A stretch of DNA of 64,000 nucleotides from Clostridia bacterium (lineage in GTDB: Bacteria; Bacillota; Clostridia; Christensenellales; Borkfalkiaceae). The notes beneath the pieces are model-generated. The model did not search any database. It saw only the letters and a list, made by a program, of their open reading frames with translations, and had not been told where the DNA came from. Below, piece after piece: positions 26,405-35,553 of this stretch (the stretch's first letter is position 1; each line of letters opens with the position of its first letter). Made by a program: the position numbers and the translations under genes. The stretch lies in assembly GCA_017398825.1 (NCBI GenBank), contig JAFQEV010000012.1, positions 1-64,000 of the forward strand, written 5' to 3'.

Positions 26405-28405
26405 TTATTCGTACTTTACAAATATAAAACTATTTTCGCTACCGCCCGTTAAAACCGCCTTATTGCACGATTTTTTGAGCTTTAAGCTCTTATCGGAAGA
26501 GTATAAAACGGTAAGGCGTTTGCCTTTTAAATTAATTTCATATTCAAACGATTTTTCGCTCGTTTTCTCTTTAAATAAAATTAGATAGCCCTTATCTTTT
26601 CCCGTGGCGTTAAAGCCGGTAAAACCTATGCCCGAGGGGCGATTTCCGATGGGCTCGATAAAGCACTCGGAGAGTTCTTTTCTCTCTTTTTTATACGCGG
26701 AGATTATACCCTTTAACTTTGCCTTGTTCTCATCGGAAAGGTTTTGCATTTCCATCCACATAAGCGGATTTGCAACCATAGCAACTGCGAACGCGTAATC
26801 TTGACCGTAGGTTATAGGCGCAAGCTTATCGCCCTTGTAACTTTCGGGATACGAGCCAACGTTTACAACTTCGATTTGGAAACGCTGAGAGGGAACGTAT
26901 TTTGACAAATCCCAAAGATTTCTAAGCGTTCTATACGGATAGTACGTCCTCGCCTTTGCAAACCTGTTTTCCAAGAACAAGTTGCCAAACTCGCGGTTGT
27001 AAAAATAGCCGTAACGCTTGCCAGCCGTTATATCCATATTGATTTTTATCTTGTTATCCGTACCTGCTCTAATTTCAGATAAGATTTTGTAAACGTTATC
27101 CTCGCAAAGCTTGTTCTTTATTCTAATGCCGTCAATTTTAAAGGTGGAAACGCCGTGCTCGTTGTAAAGTTCTATAACGTTTTTAATATCGGTTTTTAAA
27201 TACTTGTAATCGGCGGTTGCGTCACACGAGTACCACAGCCCGATTTCCGCACCGATTTTTTTAGCTTTTTCTAATACGGGGGTTAAGCCGTTTGGGAAGG
27301 TTTCGCGAACGGACCAAAAGTCTTTTTGCTGGTCGTACATACCCTCGCCTATCTGAGCACCGCCCTTTTTAACTTTAGAGCCTGCGGTGTGACCTTTTTG
27401 CCAGCCGTCGTCAAGCTGAATAACGTCAACGCCCAAATACTCTGCAGTTTCAAGCTCTTTGAGCATAAATTCCTCGTTGATACAACTGTCGGCGTGACCG
27501 TCACCCCAAGTGTTTGAGAGAATTTGCGGATAGCGCTGAACGGCGGAAACGCCTCTTAAGTAGTAATCGTGATAATCTTTTCGTACCGAGTTTTTATCGC
27601 CAACTACCACGCACGCGCCGTATAAACACACGCTCTCATCGATATCGAAAGGCTCTTCAAAGGATAAACCTATGCCCGTTATTGCAACCGTTCTATGCTT
27701 GTTAAAGAAAAAGTCAAAATCGCAATTTCCCGTTTGAGCAATCTTGCAAGGCGCTTCCTTAACGAGCATTAGCGCCTCGTTTTCAACGAAATTGTCAACT
27801 ATAAAGATATTGCCTTGATAGTTTTTTGCCCAAGGGCTGAAAAGTTCGAAAGTCTTTTCCGTTTTAACTAAGTTATGGTCGTCAGTCGCGTCGAAAAGTT
27901 CTACTTGAGTGAGGTTTAAGTGGTTTTCGTAAAAAGGAACGCCTATAACGCTCGCGTTTTCGGGTATCCACTCTTTCATGATAACCGTTTTCCCACCGAG
28001 AACTCCGTCTGGGATAAGTTCCTTGGTAGTTTTAACGTGGCAGTCAAAATGACCGCTTAAGCGAACTTTCGCACTTACGACGGGTAGGTTTTCATAAAGG
28101 GAAAGGGTGTACAAAATGCAAGCGTCCTCCGTTTTAAAGGTAACGCTCAACTCTCCCTTATCGCTACCGTCTTCACACGTTGCGGTGGAAGTTTCAAAGG
28201 TAACGCACGCCTTATCATAGTCAAAACCGGGGATATAAACTATCGGCAAATTATCCTCGCCGTTAGTGAAAGTATAACCCGTTTTTTTGTTTTTAAGGTT
28301 TTTAAAAAAAACCTTACCGTTTACACTTGAAAGCTCGAGTTCAATCTTGGAATTTCCAAATAAACAGCCGTTTTCCTTGCTTTGAAAATATATATCTTTT
28401 ATCAT
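26405..28405 (-). CDS. GH36-like alpha-galactosidase
   Basis: This 666-residue protein has a long beta-sandwich N-terminal half, then a TIM barrel with the clan GH-D pattern. LSNTWGDG near residue 298 precedes DVIQLDDGWQKG near 328, and the predicted nucleophile Asp is in STFKIDGIRI near 425. It should hydrolyse alpha-galactosides or a related alpha-linked sugar. It has no signal peptide. Its ATG overlaps the stop of the PHP gene (ATGA), so it is in one operon with PHP and DeoR. The exact substrate is not readable, and GH36 includes enzymes acting on galactose, N-acetylgalactosamine and raffinose-type sugars. Confidence 0.8.
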   Translation of the reverse strand: MIKDIYFQSKENGCLFGNSKIELELSSVNGKVFFKNLKNKKTGYTFTNGEDNLPIVYIPGFDYDKACVTFETSTATCEDGSDKGELSVTFKTEDACILYTLSLYENLPVVSAKVRLSGHFDCHVKTTKELIPDGVLGGKTVIMKEWIPENASVIGVPFYENHLNLTQVELFDATDDHNLVKTEKTFELFSPWAKNYQGNIFIVDNFVENEALMLVKEAPCKIAQTGNCDFDFFFNKHRTVAITGIGLSFEEPFDIDESVCLYGACVVVGDKNSVRKDYHDYYLRGVSAVQRYPQILSNTWGDGHADSCINEEFMLKELETAEYLGVDVIQLDDGWQKGHTAGSKVKKGGAQIGEGMYDQQKDFWSVRETFPNGLTPVLEKAKKIGAEIGLWYSCDATADYKYLKTDIKNVIELYNEHGVSTFKIDGIRIKNKLCEDNVYKILSEIRAGTDNKIKINMDITAGKRYGYFYNREFGNLFLENRFAKARTYYPYRTLRNLWDLSKYVPSQRFQIEVVNVGSYPESYKGDKLAPITYGQDYAFAVAMVANPLMWMEMQNLSDENKAKLKGIISAYKKERKELSECFIEPIGNRPSGIGFTGFNATGKDKGYLILFKEKTSEKSFEYEINLKGKRLTVLYSSDKSLKLKKSCNKAVLTGGSENSFIFVKYE

Positions 28406-29160
28406 ATCAACCTCGTTTCAAACGCCAAGCGTATTCCCATATTTTTAAGCATGTTGCACGCGTTTTTAACTCGCGGTGCTTTGTATTCTCTAACGTTGTG
28501 CCCGTCAAACCCAACGGAAAGCCTTACTCCCGATTGCTTAATAATCTCTTGCTGGTGCTTGTTTTTGAAAAATTCAGTAACGTAATCGTGAGTTTTAAAT
28601 GAGTGAAGACTGTCAAAATTGACGTTTATCTCCCAGAAAATTCCCATTTCAGCCATTTTTCTAAAGTACTTTAACGGGTCTTCGCCCAAGCGGTCTATAA
28701 ACCTAAACATATCGGTATGAGCAATGCCCACGGGGCACTTTAACCTCTTTGCAAAGGAGAATATATCTCCCCTTGCGGTAGAACGCCCTACTTGGTCTAA
28801 GTTTTCAACTAAGGCAAAGTCAAACATAGATACGTCGGCGCCGTCGGGAAGAGCGTAACTGTCGTTTCCCATTAAGGTTGAAACTTCTATACCGCAAAGT
28901 ATCTTAATTCTATTTCTATACTTATCCCTCACCGCGCTCATGTGGTCGTAGTAACGCTGTAAAGTCAAGCCGTAATCCGCGGAAAGATTTGTGCCCCTAT
29001 CATAGCAAAATTCTTTGCGCGCGCAACCAACTCCGTAACTGTGGTCGCAAAAACCGAGCATTTGAATACCGCCCGCTATTGCAGTTTCAACAACCTTTTC
29101 AGGCTTGTCACTGCAACAGAAAGAGTAATATGTGTGTGCATGTAAATCTTGTATAATCAT
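28402..29160 (-). CDS. PHP-domain phosphoesterase
   Basis: This 252-residue PHP-family protein has the N-terminal metal motif LHAHTYYSF (residues about 6-14), a second cluster in GFCDHSYGVG near 37, ICGIEVS near 86, and late IAHTDMFR and SVGFDGHN motifs. These supply the His and Asp ligands of a tri-metal site. PHP enzymes hydrolyse phosphate esters such as histidinol phosphate or nucleotides. Its place between a DeoR sugar regulator and a GH36 gene suggests a sugar-phosphate role rather than histidine synthesis. The substrate is unknown. Confidence 0.8.
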   Translation of the reverse strand: MIIQDLHAHTYYSFCCSDKPEKVVETAIAGGIQMLGFCDHSYGVGCARKEFCYDRGTNLSADYGLTLQRYYDHMSAVRDKYRNRIKILCGIEVSTLMGNDSYALPDGADVSMFDFALVENLDQVGRSTARGDIFSFAKRLKCPVGIAHTDMFRFIDRLGEDPLKYFRKMAEMGIFWEINVNFDSLHSFKTHDYVTEFFKNKHQQEIIKQSGVRLSVGFDGHNVREYKAPRVKNACNMLKNMGIRLAFETRLI

Positions 29161-29179
29161 AACTCCTTTATGCTACCTC

Positions 29180-29917
29180 CTAGTATACGAATTTGATTGA
29201 GCCGTCGTCGAGCTCCGGCGGTGGGAAACTGTCGGTCACGACGAGGTCGAAGTCTTTAAGTTCTTTAGCGCGATAGGTTGCGCTTGCCTCGAACTTGGTG
29301 TGGTCAATTATAAGTATGCGCTTTTGCGAGCGTTCAAACGCAACGCGTTTGATTTCCTTTTGATCGAGCGAGCGCTCGTGCGTCGCCCCGCCTATAACGC
29401 AGGCGCAAGAACTAAGCATTAAGTCAAAGGAGAAATCTTCAAGTTGCTTAGCCGTCCAACTGCCTTGCGTTGAGTTGGTGTTGTACTGCACCGCACCGCC
29501 CAAGAGTATAAGCGTTACGTTCGGCTTTTTGGAAAGCTGTATCGCCGTTTGCAAGTTGTTGGTAACTACCGTCTTGTACGAAAAGTCCATCTTTTCGGCA
29601 AGAGCGAGAGCGGTTGACGAACTGTCGATAAACACGGACTTGAACGGAGGTATGTGAGGTAGCGCCTTGCTTGCCGCCCTATCCTTTTCACCGGGATTTC
29701 TCTCCATACGATAGAAAAGAGAAACTTCCTCGGAGTTCTCCGGAAGGAATGCACCGCCGTGACTTCTCTCAACAAGCCCCATATCCTTCATTTCGGAAAG
29801 GTCGCGCCTGATGGTTGCTTCACTTACGAAAAATATGCTTGCAAGTTCAGAAACGGTAACTTTTTTTTGTTCTTTAATTATACCTAAAATTCCGTCCTGT
29901 CTCTCGTTGAGAGCCAT
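29180..29917 (-). CDS. DeoR-family sugar-phosphate regulator
   Basis: This protein of about 245 residues has an N-terminal winged helix (ERQDGILGIIKEQKKVTVSELASIF, then SEATIRRDLSEM) and a C-terminal DeoR sensor domain (IDSSSTALALAEKM near 95, VTNNLQTAIQLS near 118, ILLGGAVQYNTNSTQG near 136, DHTKFEAS near 208). DeoR repressors usually release DNA on binding a phosphorylated sugar. I use the ATG at 29917, preceded by AGGAGGTG. It is divergent from the BMC operon, and TGTTCAT-type repeats fill the shared promoter, so it probably controls both directions. A fuculose- or rhamnulose-phosphate inducer is plausible but inferred. Confidence 0.9.
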   Translation of the reverse strand: MALNERQDGILGIIKEQKKVTVSELASIFFVSEATIRRDLSEMKDMGLVERSHGGAFLPENSEEVSLFYRMERNPGEKDRAASKALPHIPPFKSVFIDSSSTALALAEKMDFSYKTVVTNNLQTAIQLSKKPNVTLILLGGAVQYNTNSTQGSWTAKQLEDFSFDLMLSSCACVIGGATHERSLDQKEIKRVAFERSQKRILIIDHTKFEASATYRAKELKDFDLVVTDSFPPPELDDGSIKFVY

Positions 29918-29960
29918 CTCGCCACCTCCTTTTACCGAAATTTTATAAAAAAACACTAAA

Positions 29961-30105
29961 TTTTGTTCATTTGTGTTCGTTTATGTTCATATTGTAGCAC
30001 TAAAAAGTTTTTTTGTCAACATAATGAACATATATGGACAAAAACGAAAATTTATGTTATCATTACGGCAAGAAGAAGTTTATATATACTGTTCATTTGA
30101 ACAAA
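29961..30105 (+). promoter_or_regulatory. Divergent control region with TGTTCAT repeats and BMC promoter
   Basis: Direct repeats related to TGTTCAT occur at about 10-bp spacing near 29964, 29975 and 29985. Inverted copies (TGAACATA, TGGACAAA) lie near 30024-30042, and a TGTTCATTTGAACA palindrome near 30089. A TGGACA-17-TATCAT promoter (30035-30040 and 30058-30063) reads toward ackA, with its -35 inside one repeat. Direct repeats one helical turn apart are typical DeoR-family operators. Confidence 0.7.
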
Positions 30106-30141
30106 ATTCGCAAATCAATAAAATAAGGAGAGAAAAAGAAA

Positions 30142-31329
30142 ATGAAAATTCTTGTCGTAAACGCAGGTAGTTCATCGCTTAAATATCAACTCTTTGATAT
30201 GTCTACCAACACCGTTTTGGCAAAAGGCAACTGCGAGCGTATCGGAATTGACGGCGTTATCACTCACAAGTGCCCTGGCAAACCCGACTACAAGGTTAAC
30301 GCAGACTTCCCCGACCACAGAGCAGCAATCAAGCTTGTTCTCGCACTCTTGACTGACAGCGAGAAGGGCGTTATCTCTTCGGTTGACGAAATCGTAGCGG
30401 TAGGTCACAGATTTGCTCACGGTGGTGAGATTAAAAAATCAACCGTTCTTGGCGAAGAGGAAATCAAGTATCTTGAAAGCATAGTTGGCATCAACCCCTT
30501 ACACGGTCCGCCGGCAATCAGCGGTTTCAAGGCTTGCAAGGAGGTTATGCCGTACGTTAATCACGTTGGCGTATTCGACACCTCTTACTATTCAACGATG
30601 GAGCCCCACGCTTACGTTTATCCTATCCCTTACGAGCTTTTTGAAAAGTATAAAATTAGAAGATACGGTTTCCACGGAACGTCTCACAGATACGTTGCCG
30701 GCGTTGCAATGGATATGCTCGGCAATAAGAATTCTAAAATTATTACCTGCCACCTTGGAAACGGCTCTTCGATAACCGCAACTCTTAACGGAAAGGCTAT
30801 CGACACATCGATGGGCTTTACCCCGCAAGACGGCGTGCCCATGGGTACTCGTAGCGGTGCAATCGACCCCACTATCGTTCCTTACATTGAAAAGGTTATG
30901 GGTATTAGCGGTGAAGAGGCTGACAAGCTTATCACTAAGCAGGGCGGTCTTCTCGGCGTATCCGGTATTTCAAGCGACTGCCGTGATATAAGAGCTGCAG
31001 CAAAAGAGGGTAACGAAAGGGCAAAACTTGCACTCCAAATCTTAAAGCACAACATCGTAAAAGTTATCGGTTCTTACGTTGCTGAGATGAACGGCGTTGA
31101 CGCAATCGTGTTCACCGCAGGTATCGGCGAGAACGATAGGGCGCTCAGAGAAGAGGTTGCAGGCGGGCTTTCCTTCCTCGGCGTTGATTTTGATGCAGAT
31201 GCAAACAACACCATTCCCTCTGGCACGGTTGGCGAAATTACTAAAAAGGGAAGTAAAGTTAAAGTTTACGTTATCCCCACCAACGAAGAGTACATGATAG
31301 CACTCGACACCTTAAATTTATCCAAGTAA
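30142..31329 (+). CDS. ackA: Acetate/propionate kinase
   Basis: This 395-residue acetokinase has the N-terminal phosphate-binding motif NAGSSSLKYQLFD (residues about 7-19), the GVFDTSYYSTM block near 148, RRYGFHGTSHRYVA near 176 and HLGNGSSITA near 207, with FTAGIGEND near 328. It makes ATP and acetate or propionate from the acyl phosphate. As the first gene of the BMC operon it most likely acts on propionyl phosphate made by PduL. No encapsulation peptide is visible, so it is probably cytosolic. AAGGAGAG lies upstream. Confidence 0.93.
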   Translation: MKILVVNAGSSSLKYQLFDMSTNTVLAKGNCERIGIDGVITHKCPGKPDYKVNADFPDHRAAIKLVLALLTDSEKGVISSVDEIVAVGHRFAHGGEIKKSTVLGEEEIKYLESIVGINPLHGPPAISGFKACKEVMPYVNHVGVFDTSYYSTMEPHAYVYPIPYELFEKYKIRRYGFHGTSHRYVAGVAMDMLGNKNSKIITCHLGNGSSITATLNGKAIDTSMGFTPQDGVPMGTRSGAIDPTIVPYIEKVMGISGEEADKLITKQGGLLGVSGISSDCRDIRAAAKEGNERAKLALQILKHNIVKVIGSYVAEMNGVDAIVFTAGIGENDRALREEVAGGLSFLGVDFDADANNTIPSGTVGEITKKGSKVKVYVIPTNEEYMIALDTLNLSK

Positions 31330-31379
31330 TTTAATTATCTAAAAATAAAAATATATATTATATAAAGGAAAAGAAAATT

Positions 31380-32135
31380 ATGAAATCACCATTTGAAATT
31401 AGAAAGGAAATTTGCGAAGTAGGCCATAAGTTATGGTTAAAGGGTTTCGTTGCTGCTAACGACGGTAACATCTCCGTAAAACTTAACGAAAACGAATACC
31501 TCTGCACCCCCACCGGCGTATCGAAGGGCGCTCTTACCCCCGATATGATTATCAAGGTTGACAAAAACGGCAACAAGCTCGAGGGCAAGCTCAACCCCTC
31601 GTCTGAAATCAAGATGCACATGAGAGTTTACCGCGAGCGTCCTGACGTTAACGCAGTAGTTCACGCTCACCCTCCTGTATCTACCGCTTTCACCGTTGCT
31701 GATATCGACCTTGACCAGTACATTCTTCCCGAGGCTGTTTTAACTATCGGTGACGTTCCCACTTGTGACTACGGTACTCCCTCCACTATGGAAATTCCCG
31801 ATTCTCTCGATCCGTACATTCAAAATCACGACGCGTTCTTGCTTAGAAATCACGGCGCTTTAACCGTTGGTTGCGACCTTACCAAAGCATTCTTCATTAT
31901 GGAAGAGGTTGAATTCAACGCTGTTATTTGCAAGCACGCTATGGAACTCGGTGCAGTTCACGAAATTCCCGGTCCTCAGCTTAAAAAGCTTATGGAACTT
32001 AGAAAGAAGATGAACCTTCCCGGTCGTCACCCTGGTATCGACTACGGCGATCAAACTACCACCGCAGTTAACGTTAGCAAAGACGAGCTCGTTGACGCTA
32101 TCACCAAAAAGGTGTTAGACGCTCTTAACAAATAA
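31380..32135 (+). CDS. Class II aldolase (fuculose-1-phosphate type), BMC cargo
   Basis: This 251-residue zinc aldolase of the AraD/FucA family has the active-site Glu in LNPSSEIKMH near residue 77, zinc ligands in VVHAHPP near 97, and a late RNHGALTVG near 157. It should split L-fuculose-1-phosphate (or rhamnulose-1-phosphate) into DHAP and L-lactaldehyde. It is longer than E. coli FucA. After a Thr-rich linker the last 20 residues form an amphipathic helix, VSKDELVDAITKKVLDALNK, of the kind that targets cargo into BMC shells. Its presence identifies this as a deoxyhexose-degrading compartment of the GRM5 kind. Confidence 0.9.
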   Translation: MKSPFEIRKEICEVGHKLWLKGFVAANDGNISVKLNENEYLCTPTGVSKGALTPDMIIKVDKNGNKLEGKLNPSSEIKMHMRVYRERPDVNAVVHAHPPVSTAFTVADIDLDQYILPEAVLTIGDVPTCDYGTPSTMEIPDSLDPYIQNHDAFLLRNHGALTVGCDLTKAFFIMEEVEFNAVICKHAMELGAVHEIPGPQLKKLMELRKKMNLPGRHPGIDYGDQTTTAVNVSKDELVDAITKKVLDALNK

Positions 32136-32210
32136 GAGAAACACTACTAAATTGTCTTTTAAGAAATTTATTCGACTAAGTAAATTTTAAATGACGCATA
32201 AGGAGACGAC

Positions 32211-33674
32211 ATGGCAATTAACTGGACAGACGCTCAGATAGAGCAAGTGGTTAACGCCGTAATTAAAAACTTGGGAGTAACCCCCTCCGCCACCCAAAGC
32301 ACGGGCAGTTGGGATTCCACCCAGTATAACGGTCGCAAGCTCATAGGCATATACGCCGATATGAACGACGCGATTGACGCGGCAACGCAGGGCTACAAAG
32401 CAGTCCGCGCGATGACACTTGAAGAGCGTGAAAAAATCATAACTGAAATAAGAAAACTTTGCCGTGAAGAAGCGCCTATTATGGCTAAGCTCGGCGTAGC
32501 CGAGACTAAGATGGGCAGAGTTGACCATAAAACCGCTAAGCACGTTCTCGTTGCGGATAAAACCCCCGGAACTGCAGACGTGGTTGCATCGGTAAAGACG
32601 GGTGACTACGGTCTTACCCTTACCGAAATGGCACCCTTCGGCGTGGTTGGCAGTATAACTCCTAGTACCAACCCCTCTGAAACGGTTATTTGTAACAGCA
32701 TAGGTATGATTGCAGCGGGCAACGGCGTAGTTTTCAACCCTCACCCCAACGCAATAGCAACCTCCAACTACGCAGTTGACCTCGTTAACAGAGCTTGCTT
32801 TAACGCTGGCGGACCTAAGGTTTTAGTTGCGTCGGTAGTAAAGCCCACGCTTGACACCGCGCAAATTATGTACAAGCACGCAAATATAAGACTTCTCGTT
32901 TGTACGGGTGGTCCGGGCGTTGTAAAGAGCGTTCTTTCAAGCGGTAAAAAAGCAATCGGCGCAGGCGCAGGCAATCCCCCCGTTATCGTAGACGATACGG
33001 CGGACGTTAGAAAGGCAGGCAAGGACATTATCGACGGCTGTACCTTTGATAACAACCTCCCCTGTATCGCTGAAAAAGAGGTTTTTGCTTTCGCAAACAT
33101 TGCTGACGAACTTATCGATTCAATGATTGCAAACGGCGCTTACAAGATTAACGCTCAACAGGCAGACGCACTTTCCAAAATCGTTCTCACCGAGGTTAAA
33201 AACCCCAAGACGGGAATTACCAAGAAAACGGTTAGCCGTGACTGCGTTGGAAGAGACGCTAAAGTCCTTCTTGCAAAAATCGGCGTAAACGTTGGTGACG
33301 ATATCCGCTGCATTATTTGCGAAACGAATTTCGAGCACGATTTCGTTCAGCACGAGCTTATGATGCCTATACTTCCGATAGTTAGAGTTTCTAACATCGA
33401 CGAGGCAATCGACCTTGCGGTAAAAGCAGAACACGGCAATCGCCACACCGCACACATGCACTCTAAAAACATTGACCACCTCACCCGTTTTGCAAGGGCA
33501 GTTGAAACGACTATCTTCGTTAAAAACGCTCCTTCTTACGCAGGTATCGGCTTTGGCGGTGAGGGTCACACAACCTTTACTATTGCCGGTCCTACGGGCG
33601 AAGGCTTAACGAGTGCAAGAAGTTTCACGAGATATCGCCGTTGCGTTATGAGTGACAACTTTAGAATTATCTAA
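32211..33674 (+). CDS. pduP: CoA-acylating propionaldehyde dehydrogenase
   Basis: This 487-residue aldehyde dehydrogenase is of the PduP/EutE type. Residues about 5-21 (WTDAQIEQVVNAVIKNL) form an amphipathic encapsulation helix followed by a Ser/Thr-rich linker. The catalytic domain includes ITPSTNPSETVICNS near 150, VCTGGPGVVKS near 231 and the active-site Cys in CTFDNNLPCIAEKE near 285. It oxidises propionaldehyde to propionyl-CoA with NAD. It is the core oxidising enzyme of the compartment and works between the glycyl radical enzyme and PduL. Confidence 0.93.
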   Translation: MAINWTDAQIEQVVNAVIKNLGVTPSATQSTGSWDSTQYNGRKLIGIYADMNDAIDAATQGYKAVRAMTLEEREKIITEIRKLCREEAPIMAKLGVAETKMGRVDHKTAKHVLVADKTPGTADVVASVKTGDYGLTLTEMAPFGVVGSITPSTNPSETVICNSIGMIAAGNGVVFNPHPNAIATSNYAVDLVNRACFNAGGPKVLVASVVKPTLDTAQIMYKHANIRLLVCTGGPGVVKSVLSSGKKAIGAGAGNPPVIVDDTADVRKAGKDIIDGCTFDNNLPCIAEKEVFAFANIADELIDSMIANGAYKINAQQADALSKIVLTEVKNPKTGITKKTVSRDCVGRDAKVLLAKIGVNVGDDIRCIICETNFEHDFVQHELMMPILPIVRVSNIDEAIDLAVKAEHGNRHTAHMHSKNIDHLTRFARAVETTIFVKNAPSYAGIGFGGEGHTTFTIAGPTGEGLTSARSFTRYRRCVMSDNFRII

Positions 33675-33695
33675 TATTTATTAAGGAGAAACACT

Positions 33696-34901
33696 ATGGA
33701 TATCACTTCTTCTCAAGTAGAAAGCATAGTTCGCAAAATACTCGGTGAAATGGGTGGCGCAAGCGCTTGTTCGTCTTGTGCGGGAAATATTCCCAAGACC
33801 GCTAAGGTTGCAACCCTCACCGCTCAAAAGCATATCGAAGTTAAAGAATATCCCGTTCCTGCTCTTCAGGACGACGACATTTTAGTTAAAATCGAGGGCT
33901 GTGGTATTTGCGGAACGGACGTTCACGAGTGGAAGGGCGACCCCTTCGGAATTATCCCCGTTACTCTCGGCCACGAGGGCACGGGCGAGATTATAGCACT
34001 CGGTAAAAACATCACTAAGGACACCGCAGGCAATCCCATCAAGGTTGGCGATAAGATCGTAACGAGCGTAATAAGCTGTGGCGACTGCTATATCTGCCGC
34101 AATCAACCTGCAAACACCAACCTTTGCGATAAGCAAGGCGTGTTCGGTCTTATTCAGCACAACGATGCTAACCCCTTAACCGGTTGGTTCGCTACTCACC
34201 TTTTAATAAGAGGTAAAGGCTCTACCTACTTCGTTGTTAACGATCTCGACCTTCAAGAGAGAATGCTCTTAGAGCTTGCTTGCGTTTGCGTTCACGCGTT
34301 AAAGAGAGCAAACTCCACCGGCCTTATCAACTTTAACTCTAAAGTTTTAATTCAAGGCTTAGGTCCTGTAGGCTTAGTAATGACCGCAGTATTAAGGGCA
34401 GCTGGCGTTAACCACATCATCGCTATCGACGGTACTCCTATGAGACTTGAAATGGCTAAAAAGATGGGCGCTAAGACGGTTATCAACTTTAAAGAAGTTC
34501 CCACTCTCGAGGAAAGAGTTAAACTCGTTAAGAGCGTTGCGAACGGTGTTGGCGCAGACTTTGCGTTCCAGTGTACCGGCGCTCCCATGGCAGCGAAAGA
34601 TATATTTGAATATATCCGTCGCGGTGGCGGTCTTTGCGAAATGGGCTTCTTCGTAAACAACGGCGAATACAACGTTAACCCCCACTTTGCAATGTGTAAC
34701 AAGGAAATCACTCTCGTTGGTTCTTGGGATTACAGCGCGGACGATTATCCCACGACTATGGCGTTCTTGCGCCAAGCTCGCGAGATGAATATCCCCATAA
34801 AAGAGCTCATCACTCACACCTATCCGCTTGACAAACTCAACGAGGCAATGGAAACTAACGTTGCTCAAAAGGGTATCAAGATTTGCTACGTTCCCGATTA
34901 A
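33696..34901 (+). CDS. Zinc-dependent alcohol dehydrogenase, BMC cargo
   Basis: This 401-residue medium-chain dehydrogenase has an N-terminal helix TSSQVESIVRKILGEMG and a Cys-containing linker (SACSSCAGN) before the catalytic domain. That domain has GCGICGTDVHEWKG near residue 72, GHEGTGE near 94, a four-Cys structural zinc loop (CGDCYICRNQPANTNLC near 128) and a Rossmann GLGPVGLV near 227. It would recycle NADH by reducing propionaldehyde to propanol and may also reduce lactaldehyde to 1,2-propanediol. Many related loci use an iron-dependent alcohol dehydrogenase instead, so the zinc type is a distinguishing feature. Confidence 0.88.
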   Translation: MDITSSQVESIVRKILGEMGGASACSSCAGNIPKTAKVATLTAQKHIEVKEYPVPALQDDDILVKIEGCGICGTDVHEWKGDPFGIIPVTLGHEGTGEIIALGKNITKDTAGNPIKVGDKIVTSVISCGDCYICRNQPANTNLCDKQGVFGLIQHNDANPLTGWFATHLLIRGKGSTYFVVNDLDLQERMLLELACVCVHALKRANSTGLINFNSKVLIQGLGPVGLVMTAVLRAAGVNHIIAIDGTPMRLEMAKKMGAKTVINFKEVPTLEERVKLVKSVANGVGADFAFQCTGAPMAAKDIFEYIRRGGGLCEMGFFVNNGEYNVNPHFAMCNKEITLVGSWDYSADDYPTTMAFLRQAREMNIPIKELITHTYPLDKLNEAMETNVAQKGIKICYVPD

Positions 34902-34913
34902 TAGGAGAATTGT

Positions 34914-35231
34914 ATGGCACTCGGTATGATAGAAGTTTTCGGTTTTGCGACGGCAATCGTCGTAGCCGATAAGATGGCAAAAGCCGCTGACGTTAAGGTG
35001 GTAGCCATCGATAAGAATAAACCTGCCGCTGGCGACGATGCTCGCGTTCCCTTAGTTATGGCAATCAAGATTGAGGGTGACGTTGGCGCAGTTGAATCGG
35101 CAATACAGGCAGGCAAGCAAGAGGCTGAACTTCGTGGACTCTACGTTACACACAAGGTTATAGCAAGGCAAAGCCCGGAGATTGAGTGGTTCGCCCACCT
35201 CAACGCTCTCGGTAAAGATAAATTAAGATAA
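34914..35231 (+). CDS. BMC-H shell protein with enlarged pore loop
   Basis: This 105-residue single-BMC-domain protein starts ALGMIEVFGFATAIVVADKMAKAADV. In place of the usual short K-I-G-S-G pore loop it has a 15-residue charged, Pro/Ala-rich insertion, NKPAAGDDARVPL, near residues 45-57. GDVGAVESAIQAG follows as in normal BMC-H. It should form hexameric shell tiles with a differently lined pore. Its C-terminus diverges from the three following BMC-H proteins. A TAGGAGAAT site precedes the ATG. Confidence 0.88.
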   Translation: MALGMIEVFGFATAIVVADKMAKAADVKVVAIDKNKPAAGDDARVPLVMAIKIEGDVGAVESAIQAGKQEAELRGLYVTHKVIARQSPEIEWFAHLNALGKDKLR

Positions 35232-35254
35232 AATTTTTATAAAGGAGAAATATT

Positions 35255-35530
35255 ATGAAGGAAGCATTAGGAATGGTAGAAACCAGAGGTCTTGTAGCAG
35301 CTATCGAGGCAGCAGATGCTATGGTTAAAGCAGCAAACGTTGTTTTAATCGGCAGCGAAAAAATCGGTAGCGGACTCGTAAGCGTTATGGTTCGCGGTGA
35401 CGTTGGCGCTGTTAAAGCTGCTGTTGAGGCAGGCTCTGCAGCTGCAACTGCTCTCGGCGAAGTTATCGCTACTCACGTTATCCCGAGACCGCACAACGAC
35501 GTTGAAAAACTTCTTCCCGCTATCAAGTAA
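35255..35530 (+). CDS. pduA: BMC-H hexameric shell protein (copy 1)
   Basis: This canonical 91-residue BMC-H protein of the PduA/PduJ kind has [26 protein letters not shown], pore motif [16 protein letters not shown] near residues 36-50 and [14 protein letters not shown] at the end. It forms the bulk of the shell facets and a small central pore for aldehyde and diol passage. It is almost identical in DNA and protein to the gene at 35889-36164. It follows a strong AAAGGAG site. Confidence 0.92.
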   Translation: MKEALGMVETRGLVAAIEAADAMVKAANVVLIGSEKIGSGLVSVMVRGDVGAVKAAVEAGSAAATALGEVIATHVIPRPHNDVEKLLPAIK

Positions 35531-35553
35531 GATTAGTAGTTTAAGGAGTAGTT

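Noticed and set aside
32187-34868. Long minus-strand frames opposite the BMC enzyme genes
   Set aside because: They are antisense shadows of pduP and the alcohol dehydrogenase: no ribosome binding sites, no recognisable domains and low-complexity composition.
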